A DNA stretch of 64,000 nucleotides from Mycobacterium sp. URHD0025 (GTDB lineage: Bacteria > Actinomycetota > Actinomycetes > Mycobacteriales > Mycobacteriaceae), in assembly GCF_000426065.1 (NCBI RefSeq), contig NZ_AUEQ01000007.1, positions 496,001 through 560,000 of the forward strand, given 5' to 3'. A program made the position numbers and the translations under genes. The notes under the pieces are model-generated. The model saw only the letters and a list, made by a program, of their open reading frames with translations. It was not told the DNA's origin and searched no databases. Of this stretch, positions 28,803 to 38,185 are shown in pieces (position 1 is the stretch's first letter; the number at the start of each line of letters is the position of its first letter).

Positions 28803-29996
28803 TCAGCCTCCGGTCACGGCGGCGTAGAGGCTGTTGAACTCTTGCGTCTGCTCGTCGGTGAGGGCCCCCCACGACTTCAGCTTCGCGAGGATCTCGGCCG
28901 GCGGGTTGATCAACGGATTGCCCGCGACCTTGGGATCGATCTTGGCGAGTTCATCGGTCATGTCCGACAGCACGGGCACGAACTGGGTGAACGCGATGAG
29001 CTTGGCGTAGTTCGCCCGGTCGTACACATAGTCGATCCAGGCCTCGGCGGCCTTCTGATTCTGAGTGGTGTAGGGGATGACCATGGTGTCGATGAACCAG
29101 TCGCCGCCGGACTCGGGAACGATGAACTTCAGGTCTGGATTGTCCGCCTGCAGCTGGACGACATCACCCGAATATGCCTGGGCCACAGCGATATTTCCGG
29201 CCGCGAGATCGTCGGCGTAGTCGTTGCCGGTGAAGCGGCGGATCTGGCCCTTGTCCTTCTGCTCCCGAATGGCGTCGACGGCCTTCGTAATGGATTCAGT
29301 GGTCGGGTTCTCGACGGAATTGCCCTGCCACTGCATGATCATGCCGAGGCCATCCTGGACATCGGACAACAGGCTGACCCGGCCCTTGAAGGCGGGATCC
29401 CACAGATCGTCGATCTTGGTGATGTCGCGCCCGGTGGCGGCTCGGTTGTAGGCCAGGCCGACCATGCCGGTCATGTACGGAGCGGTGTACTTGCGGCCGG
29501 GATCGGCCTTCGAGTTGAGCAGGTCTTCGCGCAGGTTCTTCTTGTTGGGGACCCGGGAATCGCTGATCTCGTTGAGCCACTTGAGTCCGGCGAGCCGGGC
29601 GGCCATGAACTCGGTGGGCACGACCAGGTCGGCGCCGATGTCCTGCTTGCGTGACAACGGTTCCTTGGCCTTGGCGAACCACTGCTCGTTGTCGTTGAAG
29701 TCTTCTTTGTAGTCCACGGTCAGACCCGATGCGGTCTGGAACGCCGCGACGAATCCGTCAGCCATGTACAGCGGCCAGTTCGAGATGCGGACCGTGCCGG
29801 TGGCCGGTGATCCGTCGTCGGGTGCGGCCGAGGTGGATGGGGCACTGGACTTCTCACCTGAACTGCATGCGGCCAGGACCGAGGGCCCCAGTGCCAGTGC
29901 GGCTGCGGCAGCCGCGCCGCCTCCGAGGAAGCGGCGACGTGATGTGCGGTTCGCAGTCAGCCGGGCGAGCAGTCGGGGGTCGAGGTTGTCGGGCAT
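28803..29996 (-). CDS. potD: Polyamine-type ABC transporter substrate-binding lipoprotein (Tat-exported)
   Basis: The 397-residue binding protein starts with a twin-arginine signal (SRRRFLGGG near residue 19) followed by a hydrophobic stretch and lipobox LAAC near 45, so it looks like a Tat-exported lipoprotein. The body has the PotD features RISNWPLYMADG, EDFNDNEQWFAK and SGGDWFIDTMVIPYTTQNQKAAEAWIDYVYD. The ligand is probably spermidine or putrescine, but this cannot be fixed from sequence alone. Confidence 0.9.
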   Translation of the reverse strand: MPDNLDPRLLARLTANRTSRRRFLGGGAAAAAALALGPSVLAACSSGEKSSAPSTSAAPDDGSPATGTVRISNWPLYMADGFVAAFQTASGLTVDYKEDFNDNEQWFAKAKEPLSRKQDIGADLVVPTEFMAARLAGLKWLNEISDSRVPNKKNLREDLLNSKADPGRKYTAPYMTGMVGLAYNRAATGRDITKIDDLWDPAFKGRVSLLSDVQDGLGMIMQWQGNSVENPTTESITKAVDAIREQKDKGQIRRFTGNDYADDLAAGNIAVAQAYSGDVVQLQADNPDLKFIVPESGGDWFIDTMVIPYTTQNQKAAEAWIDYVYDRANYAKLIAFTQFVPVLSDMTDELAKIDPKVAGNPLINPPAEILAKLKSWGALTDEQTQEFNSLYAAVTGG

Positions 29997-30056
29997 GGGC
30001 GACCTTTCGGGGAATTCGGGCGCTTCCGTAAATGAGGGGGGTTGGATGGAGCGGGT

Positions 30057-31253
30057 CTAGGCGTTGTCGTCGAGCATCTCTTCGAGGTCTTCGGCAGTGG
30101 GGATGTCTGCCGCCGGGAGTACTCGCGATGCCTCCGGTGACCAACTGACGTGCACGGCGTCTCCGGGGCGCAGCATCGGCAGGTCCTGTTCAGCTCCGAT
30201 GTGGGCGATGATGGTCGAATCATCCGGTGCGGCAAGGGAAAGCCGTAGAACCGGGCCCTGGAACGTCAGATCTGTGACAGTGGCGGGTACCGTCGCGACG
30301 TCGCCTGATGGCTGATCGAGCGAGACGCGTACGCGCTCGGGACGGACCATCAGCGTGGCCTGCCCGCCGGATTCGATCGTGGTGTCGCCGGGCTTGGCCT
30401 TGAGTGTCGTGCCGAGTACATCGATCTCGACGAAGTCGCGGTTGGTCCGCCCGGTCTGCCGGCCCGGCCACAGGTTGGCCTGACCGATGAAGCTGGCGAC
30501 GAACACCGTCGCCGGGCGGTCGTAGATCTCGGTGGGACTACCGATCTGCTCGACGTTGCCGTTGTTCATCACCGCGATCCGGTCGCTCATGGTGAGCGCT
30601 TCCTCCTGATCGTGGGTGACGTAGATGAACGTGATGCCGACCTCGCGCTGGATGCGTTTCAGTTCGAACTGCATCGCATGGCGCAATTTGAGGTCCAGTG
30701 CGCCGAGCGGCTCATCGAGCAGGAGCGCGCTGGGGTAGTTGACCAGGGCACGCGCCAGTGCCACGCGCTGCTGTTGGCCGCCCGAGAGCTGGCCGGGCTT
30801 GCGCTTGGCGAAGTCGGTGAGTCGGACGATTTCCAGCAGCTCGTCGACGCTGCGCTTGATCTCGTCCTTACCTTTCTTCTGGCTTCGTGGCCCATAGGCG
30901 ACGTTGTCCCACACGGTCATGTGTGGAAACAGCGCATAGTGCTGGAAGACGGTGTTGACGTTGCGCTTGTGCGGTGGCACGCGCGAGACGTCGACGCCCT
31001 CGAGCCGGATGGCGCCATCGGTGGGGCTTTCGAACCCCGCGATCATGCGCAGCGTGGTGGTCTTCCCGCAGCCCGAGGGGCCGAGCATCGAGAAGAACTC
31101 ACCCGATGCGATAGAGAAGTCCGCGTCGGCCACGGCCACGTAGTCGGCGAACCGCTTGGTGACATGGTCGATCTCGATGACGGGCGCGCCACTACGTGGT
31201 GTGCCGTCGGGTTCCGTCGATTTGTCGACGGCGGTGATATCTGGGCCGGTCAG
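30057..31253 (-). CDS. potA: Polyamine-type ABC transporter ATP-binding protein PotA
   Basis: The 398-residue ATPase has an ABC domain with Walker [11 protein letters not shown]-loop [12 protein letters not shown], signature [15 protein letters not shown], Walker [13 protein letters not shown] and the switch [15 protein letters not shown], followed by a C-terminal TOBE-type domain (~290-375). I place the start at CTG 31253, because a strong GGAGGAG lies just upstream and no ATG, GTG or TTG is in a suitable place; a TTG at 31334 would add 27 basic residues. It is the first gene of the potA-D-B-C operon. Confidence 0.9.
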   Translation of the reverse strand: MTGPDITAVDKSTEPDGTPRSGAPVIEIDHVTKRFADYVAVADADFSIASGEFFSMLGPSGCGKTTTLRMIAGFESPTDGAIRLEGVDVSRVPPHKRNVNTVFQHYALFPHMTVWDNVAYGPRSQKKGKDEIKRSVDELLEIVRLTDFAKRKPGQLSGGQQQRVALARALVNYPSALLLDEPLGALDLKLRHAMQFELKRIQREVGITFIYVTHDQEEALTMSDRIAVMNNGNVEQIGSPTEIYDRPATVFVASFIGQANLWPGRQTGRTNRDFVEIDVLGTTLKAKPGDTTIESGGQATLMVRPERVRVSLDQPSGDVATVPATVTDLTFQGPVLRLSLAAPDDSTIIAHIGAEQDLPMLRPGDAVHVSWSPEASRVLPAADIPTAEDLEEMLDDNA

Positions 31254-31260
31254 CGGTCTC

Positions 31261-31267
31261 CTCCTCC
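31261..31267 (-). promoter_or_regulatory. Ribosome binding site that fixes the CTG start of potA
   Basis: The minus strand reads GGAGGAG at 31267-31261, seven bases upstream of CTG at 31253. It is the only strong Shine-Dalgarno in the region, which is why I prefer the non-standard start codon. Confidence 0.5.
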
Positions 31268-31352
31268 GGATGCAGCTTGGAAGCTGTCGGTAAACAATCG
31301 CGGATAACGGCGCCCTTCGCAAGCGATTCCGCAATGAATTAACAATTTTTCA

Positions 31353-31452
31353 ATGGAATCCTTCGTCTGAAGCGACTTGACAGCGCGATTCCATAGCGCG
31401 GCGGCCCAACGGCCACGGTGCACCCGGCCAGTCCCGGAGCGGTCGATTCCAT
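31353..31452. repeat. Three GATTCCAT/ATGGAATC copies upstream of the pot operon
   Basis: ATGGAATC lies at 31353-31360, and GATTCCAT at 31387-31394 and 31445-31452. The first two form an inverted pair with 26 bases between them. All are in the 285-base gap upstream of potA and could be regulator sites. The gap also holds an AT-rich stretch around 31335-31352 suitable for the pot promoter. Confidence 0.35.
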
Positions 31453-31538
31453 GGTCCTGACCGGTGATGACCGGCCGGGCTCAAGTTTCGCAGTTCCCCG
31501 TGTTGCCACGGCAGGAAACCGGCGAGTGGGGACGCGAA

Positions 31539-33008
31539 TCAGCCCCACTCGTGGTTCATCGCGCGAGACTCCGACATGGTCTGCACGGACTCATCGTGGC
31601 GGTCTGGCGCCCGGGACACGGCGATGAGGGCCATCGCCATGGCAGCGGTGACCGCACCGGCGATGAAGATGGTCACGAAGCTGCCTTCCGATGGCACCAT
31701 CCGATGCCCGAGCAGCACGGCGACGACGGCCGCCGCCACCGAGCTGCCGATCGTGCGCGCGATGGCATTCATGCTCGTGGCGATGCCGGTCTCGCCGCTG
31801 TCCACCTCACTGACGACCAGTGCGGGCAACGCGCCGTAGCCCAGGCTGATGTAGGCGTTGGCCAGCATCCCGGCGACGACGACCTGCCAGGGGTGATCAT
31901 GCGCGACGGCGAGCATGACGAATCCGGCGATTCCCGCGACGGCGGCGACCACCAGGACTCGGCGGGCACCGTACCGGTCGATGAACCGACCGCTGACGAG
32001 TGCCACCAGGAAGCCCGTGAGCGCTCCCGGTAGCAGGAAGTAGACGCTGGCCTGCAGCACACTGGCGCCGAATCCGTATCCGGCCGCCTGTCGTGACATC
32101 TGCACGAACTGGGTGAGGCCGAGAAACGCGAAGTACAGCCCCATGCCGACAAGGATCGTGGCCAGATTGGTCAGCAAGATGGGACGCCGGGCCAGCATCG
32201 TGGTCGAGACCAGGGGATCGGCGACGCGCCGTTCCCACCACCACCAGCCGATCAGGACGCCGACGCCACCGACCAGAAATCCGATGGTGCCCGGATGGGT
32301 CCATCCCCACGAGTTGCCCTGGGTGATGGCGAGCAGCACCGACGACAGGCCGATCGCGAGACCCGCGGCGCCCAGCCAGTCGATGGCGCCACCGGCATCA
32401 GGCCGGCGATTGGGCACGACGGCGACAGCCACGACGATGACGATGGCGGTGAATGCGGTGGTGAGCCAGAAGACCCGGTGATAACCGGCGTCGCCCGACA
32501 TGAGTAGGCCGGTGACGACGAGGCCGACGCCGCCGCCGAACCCCAGCGTTCCGGACAATACCGACATCGCGCCGACCAGACGGTCCTCGGCGAGCTCTTC
32601 GCGCAGGATGGCGATGCTGATCGGGTAGAGCGCGTACGACGCGCCCTGAAGGATCCGGGCCGCCACCAGCAGCGGGACCGAGGCCGTCACCGCGGCGAGC
32701 ACTGACCCTGCCAACACGACCACCAGCACGCCGAGCAGCACGCGTTTCTTGCTGTAGAGATCGGCGAGCCGGCCGATCAGCGGGGTCGAGGCGGCGGCGG
32801 CGAGCAGGTTGGCGGTGACGGCCCAGCTGACCGCCACTCCCGAGGTGTTCAACTGCCGGGCGATGATGCCCAGGATCGGGACGACTGCGGTCTGCAGGAT
32901 GGCGACCGTGAGCGCCACGAGACTCAGGCCGGCGATCAGGACGCCGGGGCGAGGTGCCGGTCGGGTGGACCCGGGGGAGGCGGACCGGTCGACTTCGGTC
33001 CTGGCCAC
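31539..33008 (-). CDS. Major facilitator superfamily drug/solute exporter (DHA2-like)
   Basis: The 489-residue membrane protein has about 14 hydrophobic segments. MFS motifs include GRLADLYSKKRVLLG near residue 80, ARILQGASYALYPISIAILREEL near 118 (motif C/D-like), and GRFIDRYGARRVLVV in the second half. EmrB/QacA-type exporters have this layout. It ends 285 bases upstream of potA on the same strand and is divergent from the NCS1 transporter. Confidence 0.87.
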   Translation of the reverse strand: MARTEVDRSASPGSTRPAPRPGVLIAGLSLVALTVAILQTAVVPILGIIARQLNTSGVAVSWAVTANLLAAAASTPLIGRLADLYSKKRVLLGVLVVVLAGSVLAAVTASVPLLVAARILQGASYALYPISIAILREELAEDRLVGAMSVLSGTLGFGGGVGLVVTGLLMSGDAGYHRVFWLTTAFTAIVIVVAVAVVPNRRPDAGGAIDWLGAAGLAIGLSSVLLAITQGNSWGWTHPGTIGFLVGGVGVLIGWWWWERRVADPLVSTTMLARRPILLTNLATILVGMGLYFAFLGLTQFVQMSRQAAGYGFGASVLQASVYFLLPGALTGFLVALVSGRFIDRYGARRVLVVAAVAGIAGFVMLAVAHDHPWQVVVAGMLANAYISLGYGALPALVVSEVDSGETGIATSMNAIARTIGSSVAAAVVAVLLGHRMVPSEGSFVTIFIAGAVTAAMAMALIAVSRAPDRHDESVQTMSESRAMNHEWG

Positions 33009-33097
33009 TTCCGCTCCGATCGTTAGCTCATCTTGGTGTTTGTCGATTATGGCGCGGGTCCGTCGCAGACCGGCACACCGGGGCCGTGGTCGAATAG

Positions 33098-34489
33098 GTG
33101 ATGGCCTTGGGAGTCGGCGCGCTCAACGCGTCCACGTTCAGCGGGCGGCGCCCGACCGGCTCGGGTGATCTGACCGTGGAGACCCACGGGATCGCACCGC
33201 TGGCAGCAGACCAGAGGTACGGACATCCCGCCCGGCTGTTCACGGTGTGGTTTGCGCCTCAGGTCAACATGACCGGCGTGTTCACCGGGACACTGGCGAT
33301 CACCCTGGGGCTGGGTTTCTGGCTGGGGCTGCTGGCCATGGTGATCGGCACCGTTGTGGGTTCTGCCGTCGTCGCCTACCTCTCGACGTGGGGACCGCGC
33401 ACCGGTGCGGGCCAGCTTCCGAACGCACGCATGGCGTTTGGCGGCCTCGTCGTGGTGCCCGGCATTTTGCAGTGGGGATCGTCGATCGCCTGGGACGCGC
33501 TCGTCGGCCTGTTCGGCGGGGAGGCACTCGCGGCGCTGCTGGGCATCCCGTTCTGGGGCGCGGTGTTGATCGTGCTGGCCGTACAGGGCGCCGTCGGATT
33601 CTTCGGCTACGAGTTGATCCACCGCCTGCAGGCGGTGTTGACCGTCATCCTCTTCGTCACGTTCGCGGTGTTCACCGTCAAACTGGTGAGTGGTCATGAC
33701 ATCGTGGTGGCGCCGTCGGTGGCCGGTGCCGATCTGGCCGGAGCGTTCGTTTTCGAGATCACGATCGCACTGAGCCTGGCCGTCTCGTGGGCCAGTTACG
33801 CCGCCGATTTCAGTCGTTATCTCCCAGCCGATTCCCCGCGGTGGCAGGTGTTCGGCTATTCGTTCGCCGGAATCGTGTTGGGCTACGTGTTCGTTCAGGG
33901 CATCGGGATCGCCGCCGCGTCCGTCATCGGTGATCACACCGCCGACGGTGTCCATGCCGTGATGGGTGGCGGCCTGCTCGGCGGTCTGGCGTTGTTGGTG
34001 ATCGCGCTCGCCGCGATCGGGTCGGGGGTGATGAACGACTACAGCGGCTCGTTGGCGCTACAGACCATCGGCGTGCGGGTGCGCCGGCCGGTGTCCGCGA
34101 TCATCGTGACGGCGCTGGTATTCGGCCTGATCCTGTGGTTGCATGCCGCCGACACCGCGACCCGGTTCACGGATGTGCTGCTGTTGGTGAGCTACTGGAT
34201 TCCGGCGTTCGTCGCTGTGGTCGTGGTGGACTGGACGTTCCGCATTCGCGGGCGCAGCAGTATCGATCCGAGTGCCGAGTCCGTCTCGCGTCGCGACGCG
34301 GCGGCTGCCCTGATCGCTTTCCTGATCGCCTACGCCGTGGCCGTCCCGTTCATGAACACCACCCTGATCCAGGGTGCGGTGGCCACCGCATGGCACGGGG
34401 CCGACATCGCCTACTTCGTCAATTTTGTTGTCGCTCTAGTGCTTTACGGTGGCTATCGGCTGCTGTCCCGGCGGTCTGCCCGAGCGTAG
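33098..34489 (+). CDS. NCS1-family purine/cytosine permease-like transporter
   Basis: The 463-residue membrane protein has about 12 hydrophobic segments. NCS1 hallmarks are the N-terminal ETHGIAPLAADQRYG, FTVWFAPQVNMTGVFTGTL near 48, PNARMAFG, QWGSSIAWDALVG near 124 and SWASYAADFSRYLP near 230. The likely cargo is a nucleobase or a related heterocycle. The start may be the GTG at 33098 or the ATG at 33101. Confidence 0.88.
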   Translation: MMALGVGALNASTFSGRRPTGSGDLTVETHGIAPLAADQRYGHPARLFTVWFAPQVNMTGVFTGTLAITLGLGFWLGLLAMVIGTVVGSAVVAYLSTWGPRTGAGQLPNARMAFGGLVVVPGILQWGSSIAWDALVGLFGGEALAALLGIPFWGAVLIVLAVQGAVGFFGYELIHRLQAVLTVILFVTFAVFTVKLVSGHDIVVAPSVAGADLAGAFVFEITIALSLAVSWASYAADFSRYLPADSPRWQVFGYSFAGIVLGYVFVQGIGIAAASVIGDHTADGVHAVMGGGLLGGLALLVIALAAIGSGVMNDYSGSLALQTIGVRVRRPVSAIIVTALVFGLILWLHAADTATRFTDVLLLVSYWIPAFVAVVVVDWTFRIRGRSSIDPSAESVSRRDAAAALIAFLIAYAVAVPFMNTTLIQGAVATAWHGADIAYFVNFVVALVLYGGYRLLSRRSARA

Positions 34490-34541
34490 CGCTCACGGTG
34501 GCCGGGTCGTCGCCTTCGCGGTGAACGCCGATGTCGAGGCG

Positions 34542-35402
34542 TTAGACCGGATACGTGGCGAACCGCTGCAACAACATTTCTGCGACCTCTGCCGGCTTTT
34601 CCTCCGGAAGCCAATGCGAGGCTCCGCGCAGCGTTTCGAAGCGATAGGGAGCGCTGACGTAGTTCGCGGTGTCGTGTGCCGGTTTCGCGGTGATCGCGAT
34701 GTCGCGGTCACTCCAGACATACAGGGTCGGCACAGTGATCTTCTGCGCGGCGCCCCGGCCCGGGCGGCTCATGGGCACGGCCCGGTACCAGTTGAGCGCG
34801 GCCGTCAGGGCTCCGGCTTCGGCCATGGCCCGGGCATCCCGTTCGGCAGCCTCTGGCGGTAGCCCGCTGCGGATCAGGGATTTGGCGATGGCCGCGCCCT
34901 CGCCGTCGCGCCCGAGCATGAATCGTTCGGCCAGCCAGGGCAGTTGGTTCACGTACATGTACCAGGACGCCAATCCTTGCCTGCTGGTGAGCAGCGACCG
35001 CATGAAGGCGCGTGGGTGGGGTACCGACAGCGCCGCCAGAGAGGCCAGCCGCTCGGGGGTGTGCTCGGCCACGCCCCAGGCGACCGCGGCACCCCAGTCA
35101 TGGCCGACGAGATGGACCCGTTCGGCGCCGCTGGCATCGATCAGCGCGAGGGTGTCCTTCACCAGTTCCTCCGCTCGATAGTCGCGGCGGCGCAGCGGCC
35201 GGGCGCCCGGGGAGTATCCACGCTGGTTCGGTGCCAGGCACCGATAGCCGGCGGCGGTGAGCAGCGAGATGATCGGCCCCCAGCTGGCGTTCTGTTGAGG
35301 GAAGCCGTGCAGCAGCACGACCACGGGGCCGTCGGCTAGACCGTCATCGATGACGTCGAACACGAACTGGCCCCGGCGGTACTGATCCATGTCAAGCATC
35401 AT
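34542..35402 (-). CDS. Alpha/beta hydrolase, epoxide hydrolase/haloalkane dehalogenase-like
   Basis: The 286-residue protein has the oxyanion motif HGFP (32-35), nucleophile D102 in GHDWGAAVAW, a cap domain with SWYMYVNQLPWLAE, an acid in VWSDRDIA and the catalytic His in GASHWLPEEKP. An Asp nucleophile points to epoxide hydrolase or dehalogenase chemistry rather than esterase chemistry. No signal peptide is seen. Confidence 0.87.
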   Translation of the reverse strand: MMLDMDQYRRGQFVFDVIDDGLADGPVVVLLHGFPQQNASWGPIISLLTAAGYRCLAPNQRGYSPGARPLRRRDYRAEELVKDTLALIDASGAERVHLVGHDWGAAVAWGVAEHTPERLASLAALSVPHPRAFMRSLLTSRQGLASWYMYVNQLPWLAERFMLGRDGEGAAIAKSLIRSGLPPEAAERDARAMAEAGALTAALNWYRAVPMSRPGRGAAQKITVPTLYVWSDRDIAITAKPAHDTANYVSAPYRFETLRGASHWLPEEKPAEVAEMLLQRFATYPV

Positions 35403-35426
35403 GCCAAGCCGACCGCCGGTTGAGTA

Positions 35427-36449
35427 TCAGGCGTTGTCTTTCGACGAGACGTTGTTCAGCAGGCTCTGGGCCTGACGGTCCACCATCCCGGTAATACCCT
35501 GCTGCGAAGCGCCGAACAGCAACGAGTAGCCGACCACGTGGGCGTTCGTGGTGAGGCTGACCCCGTCCCCGGCGATGCCCGCCTTGACCATCAGCAGACC
35601 GGCGACGGCGGTCAACGCGCCGGTGGGGAGTTTCAGCAACAGTGCGGCCATCGGCACCGCGTACGCGGTGGACGTCCCCTTCATCTTCCGGATGGCCAGA
35701 GCACCAACAAGACTCGCGCTGACCAGGCCCAGCAACTCAGCGATCGCGATGTCAGCCCCCGATAGCGAGGTGCCTGATGTGACGAGACCGAAGGTGTCGG
35801 ACCGGTGAGCGCCGACGACGGCGAAACACACGGCGAGCAGCGCCATGACTGCCGTGGCGCCGAGCAGGATGTTGCGGAAACTGCGCAGCCGCACATTCTC
35901 GCTGTCGGAAGCGGCGTGTACGGCTTTTACGCTGTGTGCCAGCACTTCCCGATCGCAGTCCGTCAGCGCGGCGTGGCCGATGATTTCCCGGATGGCCGTA
36001 ACCGATTCATGGCTTTCACCGAGCAGTTCCTTTCCGGTGGAGACGATCTCGGGCAAGCGCGCCCGGACCACATCGGGTGTCGCCAACCGGATGACCGCCA
36101 CATCCACGGCGTGGATCCGGAGCCACGCGGCTTCGACTGCCGCTCCGTTGAGTAGGGCACGCAGCCCGCGTGGCGCGTCGACGATCTGAGTGGCTTCCTC
36201 GAGCCTGCGCCGCGCGTCGGCGTAGCACGGGTCGTCCCGACTGCCCGCCGGCAGTCGGTCGAGTTCGACCCGCAGGTCCGCAAGCCGGCCGCCGGCCACT
36301 TCGCGCCATACCGACGCGGGCCGGGGACACAGCTTGTCCCGAAGCCCGCCGTCGCTGCGCTGATCGCGGGCAGGCGGAGATTCGCTGCCGGCAAGTGTGA
36401 GCGTCCGGCGGTCGCCTGCTGCGGCGTGCGCAGCGGCCGCGGAGGTCAT
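35427..36449 (-). CDS. Uncharacterised membrane protein with cytoplasmic helical N-terminal half
   Basis: This 340-residue protein belongs to no family I recognise. Residues 1-190 are soluble and helix-rich (EVAGGRLADLRVELDRLPAG, DARRRLEEATQIVDAPRG). Residues ~190-320 hold three or four hydrophobic segments (ILLGATAVMALLAVCFAVVG, IAIAELLGLVSASLVGALAI, AALLLKLPTGALTAVAGLLM). The tail after LFGASQQGITGMVDRQAQSLL is short and polar. It may be coupled to a small upstream frame by an ATGA overlap. Confidence 0.75.
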   Translation of the reverse strand: MTSAAAAHAAAGDRRTLTLAGSESPPARDQRSDGGLRDKLCPRPASVWREVAGGRLADLRVELDRLPAGSRDDPCYADARRRLEEATQIVDAPRGLRALLNGAAVEAAWLRIHAVDVAVIRLATPDVVRARLPEIVSTGKELLGESHESVTAIREIIGHAALTDCDREVLAHSVKAVHAASDSENVRLRSFRNILLGATAVMALLAVCFAVVGAHRSDTFGLVTSGTSLSGADIAIAELLGLVSASLVGALAIRKMKGTSTAYAVPMAALLLKLPTGALTAVAGLLMVKAGIAGDGVSLTTNAHVVGYSLLFGASQQGITGMVDRQAQSLLNNVSSKDNA

Positions 36450-36610
36450 GGTCGCACCTCATACGTCATCGTCGTCACCGTTCGGCAGCTGAACTGGCAG
36501 GTCGAGCACTCACAGCATGGCCGGGTCGCGTCGTGAGAACACGCGTAGCGCACTACCTCAATCTGTGCCTCGCGCCGCGCGCCAGTGACACTCAGGACGG
36601 AACCGTTCAC
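36446..36610 (-). CDS. Possible small Cys-rich protein coupled to the membrane protein gene
   Basis: A 54-residue frame from GTG 36610 ends with six cysteines in a short span (ACSHDATRPCCECSTCQFSC). Its stop overlaps the start of the next gene in an ATGA, as in coupled gene pairs. GC at the third codon position is about 77% over the last 35 codons that I counted, which fits coding but is below the neighbours. The start is uncertain (GTGs at 36610 and at residue 20). It may be noncoding. Confidence 0.25.
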   Translation of the reverse strand: MNGSVLSVTGARREAQIEVVRYACSHDATRPCCECSTCQFSCRTVTTMTYEVRP

Positions 36611-36928
36611 CGATCCCACCCGGCCGAGTTGAGATGTCGGCAATATCCCCGGCGACCCGACGCGACCGTTGCCGGTGCGGCCGACGGCGTCCGCGCCTGA
36701 CACCAACGGTTCTCCGGTCAGGTGGGGTACGTTCCGTCGGGGGCAGCCCGACATCGATGAGAATGCTTGTTTGCCAGGCGATCCCGCGTAGACCCGGACT
36801 CGATTGACCGTGACCTTTCGGTGGCCAACTTGTGACGGCAACGTGGCGGCCCTCGGGTGCCTGCCCGGTTGCAGGGCGTGCGCGCGGTGTTGTACCAATC
36901 ATTAGGTGTGGACAGAAGGATCATCTGA
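36611..36928. other. Intergenic region between divergent genes, no gene seen
   Basis: This 318-base stretch lies between the membrane protein gene pair (minus) and the MerR-like gene (plus). It must hold both promoters. Longer minus-strand frames here are Arg/Pro-rich and look noncoding. A GAAGGA ribosome site for the plus gene lies at about 36914. I see no repeat or clear operator. Confidence 0.5.
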
Positions 36929-37816
36929 ATGACCGGTATTGGGGCAGAAGATGTTCCGGGGCGCTGGCTCACCGCTGCGGAAATCGCACGCGCATCACAG
37001 CTACGCGAGGACCTCGTCGAGCGGTTTCTGCCGGCTACGCAACCGCAGGAGAACCTCTACGGACGCGACCTGGTGTCGGTGGCGCGGTTCGTCAAGGTGC
37101 TCACCGATCTCGGGACGCCGACCGCCGCCGTCGAAGTGGCTGTCACCGAACTACGAGCCCGCCCGGACGCGGCGTTCAAGGTGGCGCTTCGGGGTGCCGG
37201 CGACGGAGGGCGTTGGCCGTTTGATTCCGGACCGGATGCCGGCCTGACTCGACGCCCCCGGATGCGGACGGTGATCGGTGTGACCACCGCGGCGGTATTG
37301 CTGGTCGGCGGTGTCCTGGCGGTCACGTTGTCGGGGCGTGAGACCGAGCCGCCCGCTGCCGAACCGGCAAAGTCAGGCGGCGCGAAACCCGTTCCTGCCG
37401 AAGTGATTGCATCGTCTGTGCGGGACGCTCCGGGTGCCAAACCCACTCAGGCGTTTGCCGCGGCGAAACCCGACCCGGTGTGCGGTCAGTGGCAACGGGC
37501 CAGTGCCGGATACGACGGCAAGCAGCAGGCGTGGGCGAAGACAGATCACCGTGTGGCTGCCGCACGCTGGCCACCCAAGCAGCGGACCGTGACGATGTCC
37601 GTCATCCCGGTCATGCGACAGGAAGCGGCCGAATTACGCCGCCTGGCAGACGAGTCGATGGACCCGCTTCTGAGCGGCCTGTTGCGGGCCCAGTCTCGGT
37701 ACGTCGACAACTATGCCGCCAAATTGCCGAAGTTCGAGCCGGCCGATCATGCGAGCTGGACCGCGGCCACTGCTATGGACGGGGCGGTGAAAGCCGTCTG
37801 CTCGACACCGCGTTGA
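36929..37816 (+). CDS. Membrane-anchored MerR-like protein with extracytoplasmic domain
   Basis: The 295-residue protein has an N-terminal ~75-residue region resembling a MerR winged helix (WLTAAEIARASQLREDLVERFLP, then YGRDLVSVARFVKVLTDLGTP), one membrane segment (~113-132; VIGVTTAAVLLVGGVLAVTL), a Pro/Ala linker, and an outer domain of ~110 residues with two cysteines (VCGQWQ and AVCSTPR) that could pair. The layout suggests a one-component membrane sensor or an anchored scaffold. I do not recognise the outer domain. Confidence 0.75.
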   Translation: MTGIGAEDVPGRWLTAAEIARASQLREDLVERFLPATQPQENLYGRDLVSVARFVKVLTDLGTPTAAVEVAVTELRARPDAAFKVALRGAGDGGRWPFDSGPDAGLTRRPRMRTVIGVTTAAVLLVGGVLAVTLSGRETEPPAAEPAKSGGAKPVPAEVIASSVRDAPGAKPTQAFAAAKPDPVCGQWQRASAGYDGKQQAWAKTDHRVAAARWPPKQRTVTMSVIPVMRQEAAELRRLADESMDPLLSGLLRAQSRYVDNYAAKLPKFEPADHASWTAATAMDGAVKAVCSTPR

Positions 37817-37879
37817 GCATGTCATGTCGGTACCTGGTGGGGCACCAGGGGATGGGTGCCCCGCCAGGAATCGGTTGGG

Positions 37880-38185
37880 CTACAGCGGAATCCAGGTACC
37901 GAGAAACCAGAAACCCCAGCCGTGACCGTCTCCGGCGGGCATCGGGGTTACCCGCTGGCCATTCCAGTCGAATGGCTGATGGTCGCTACGCCCCTGGTCG
38001 ATTCCGCGACCATGCCACTGGTCGGGTTGAGGCCCGCGGTCGTCGCGGTGCTCGCACGGCGCGCCGGGACGGTCACACCCCGGGCCGGGATCGGCGCTTG
38101 CGGTTCCGATACCGATACCCAGCACGCCGGACACACCGATCGCTGCCGCCATCGCCGCTACGCCAACGGATTTCTTGAAAAGCAT
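37880..38185 (-). CDS. Small secreted protein with Trp-rich C-terminus
   Basis: The 101-residue protein starts at ATG 38185, followed by a Sec signal peptide (LFKKSVGVAAMAAAIGVSGV... ending ASA-DP near residue 32). The mature part is Gly/Asp/His/Pro-rich with two cysteines, and ends in GWGFWFLGTWIPL. The ending resembles that of the protein at 39167-39457, so the two may be distant paralogues. The function is unknown. Confidence 0.75.
   Translation of the reverse strand: MLFKKSVGVAAMAAAIGVSGVLGIGIGTASADPGPGCDRPGAPCEHRDDRGPQPDQWHGRGIDQGRSDHQPFDWNGQRVTPMPAGDGHGWGFWFLGTWIPL

Noticed and set aside
36558..36902. 114-residue minus-strand frame in the divergent gap
   Set aside because: Arg/Pro-rich composition and no motif; it would occupy both promoters.
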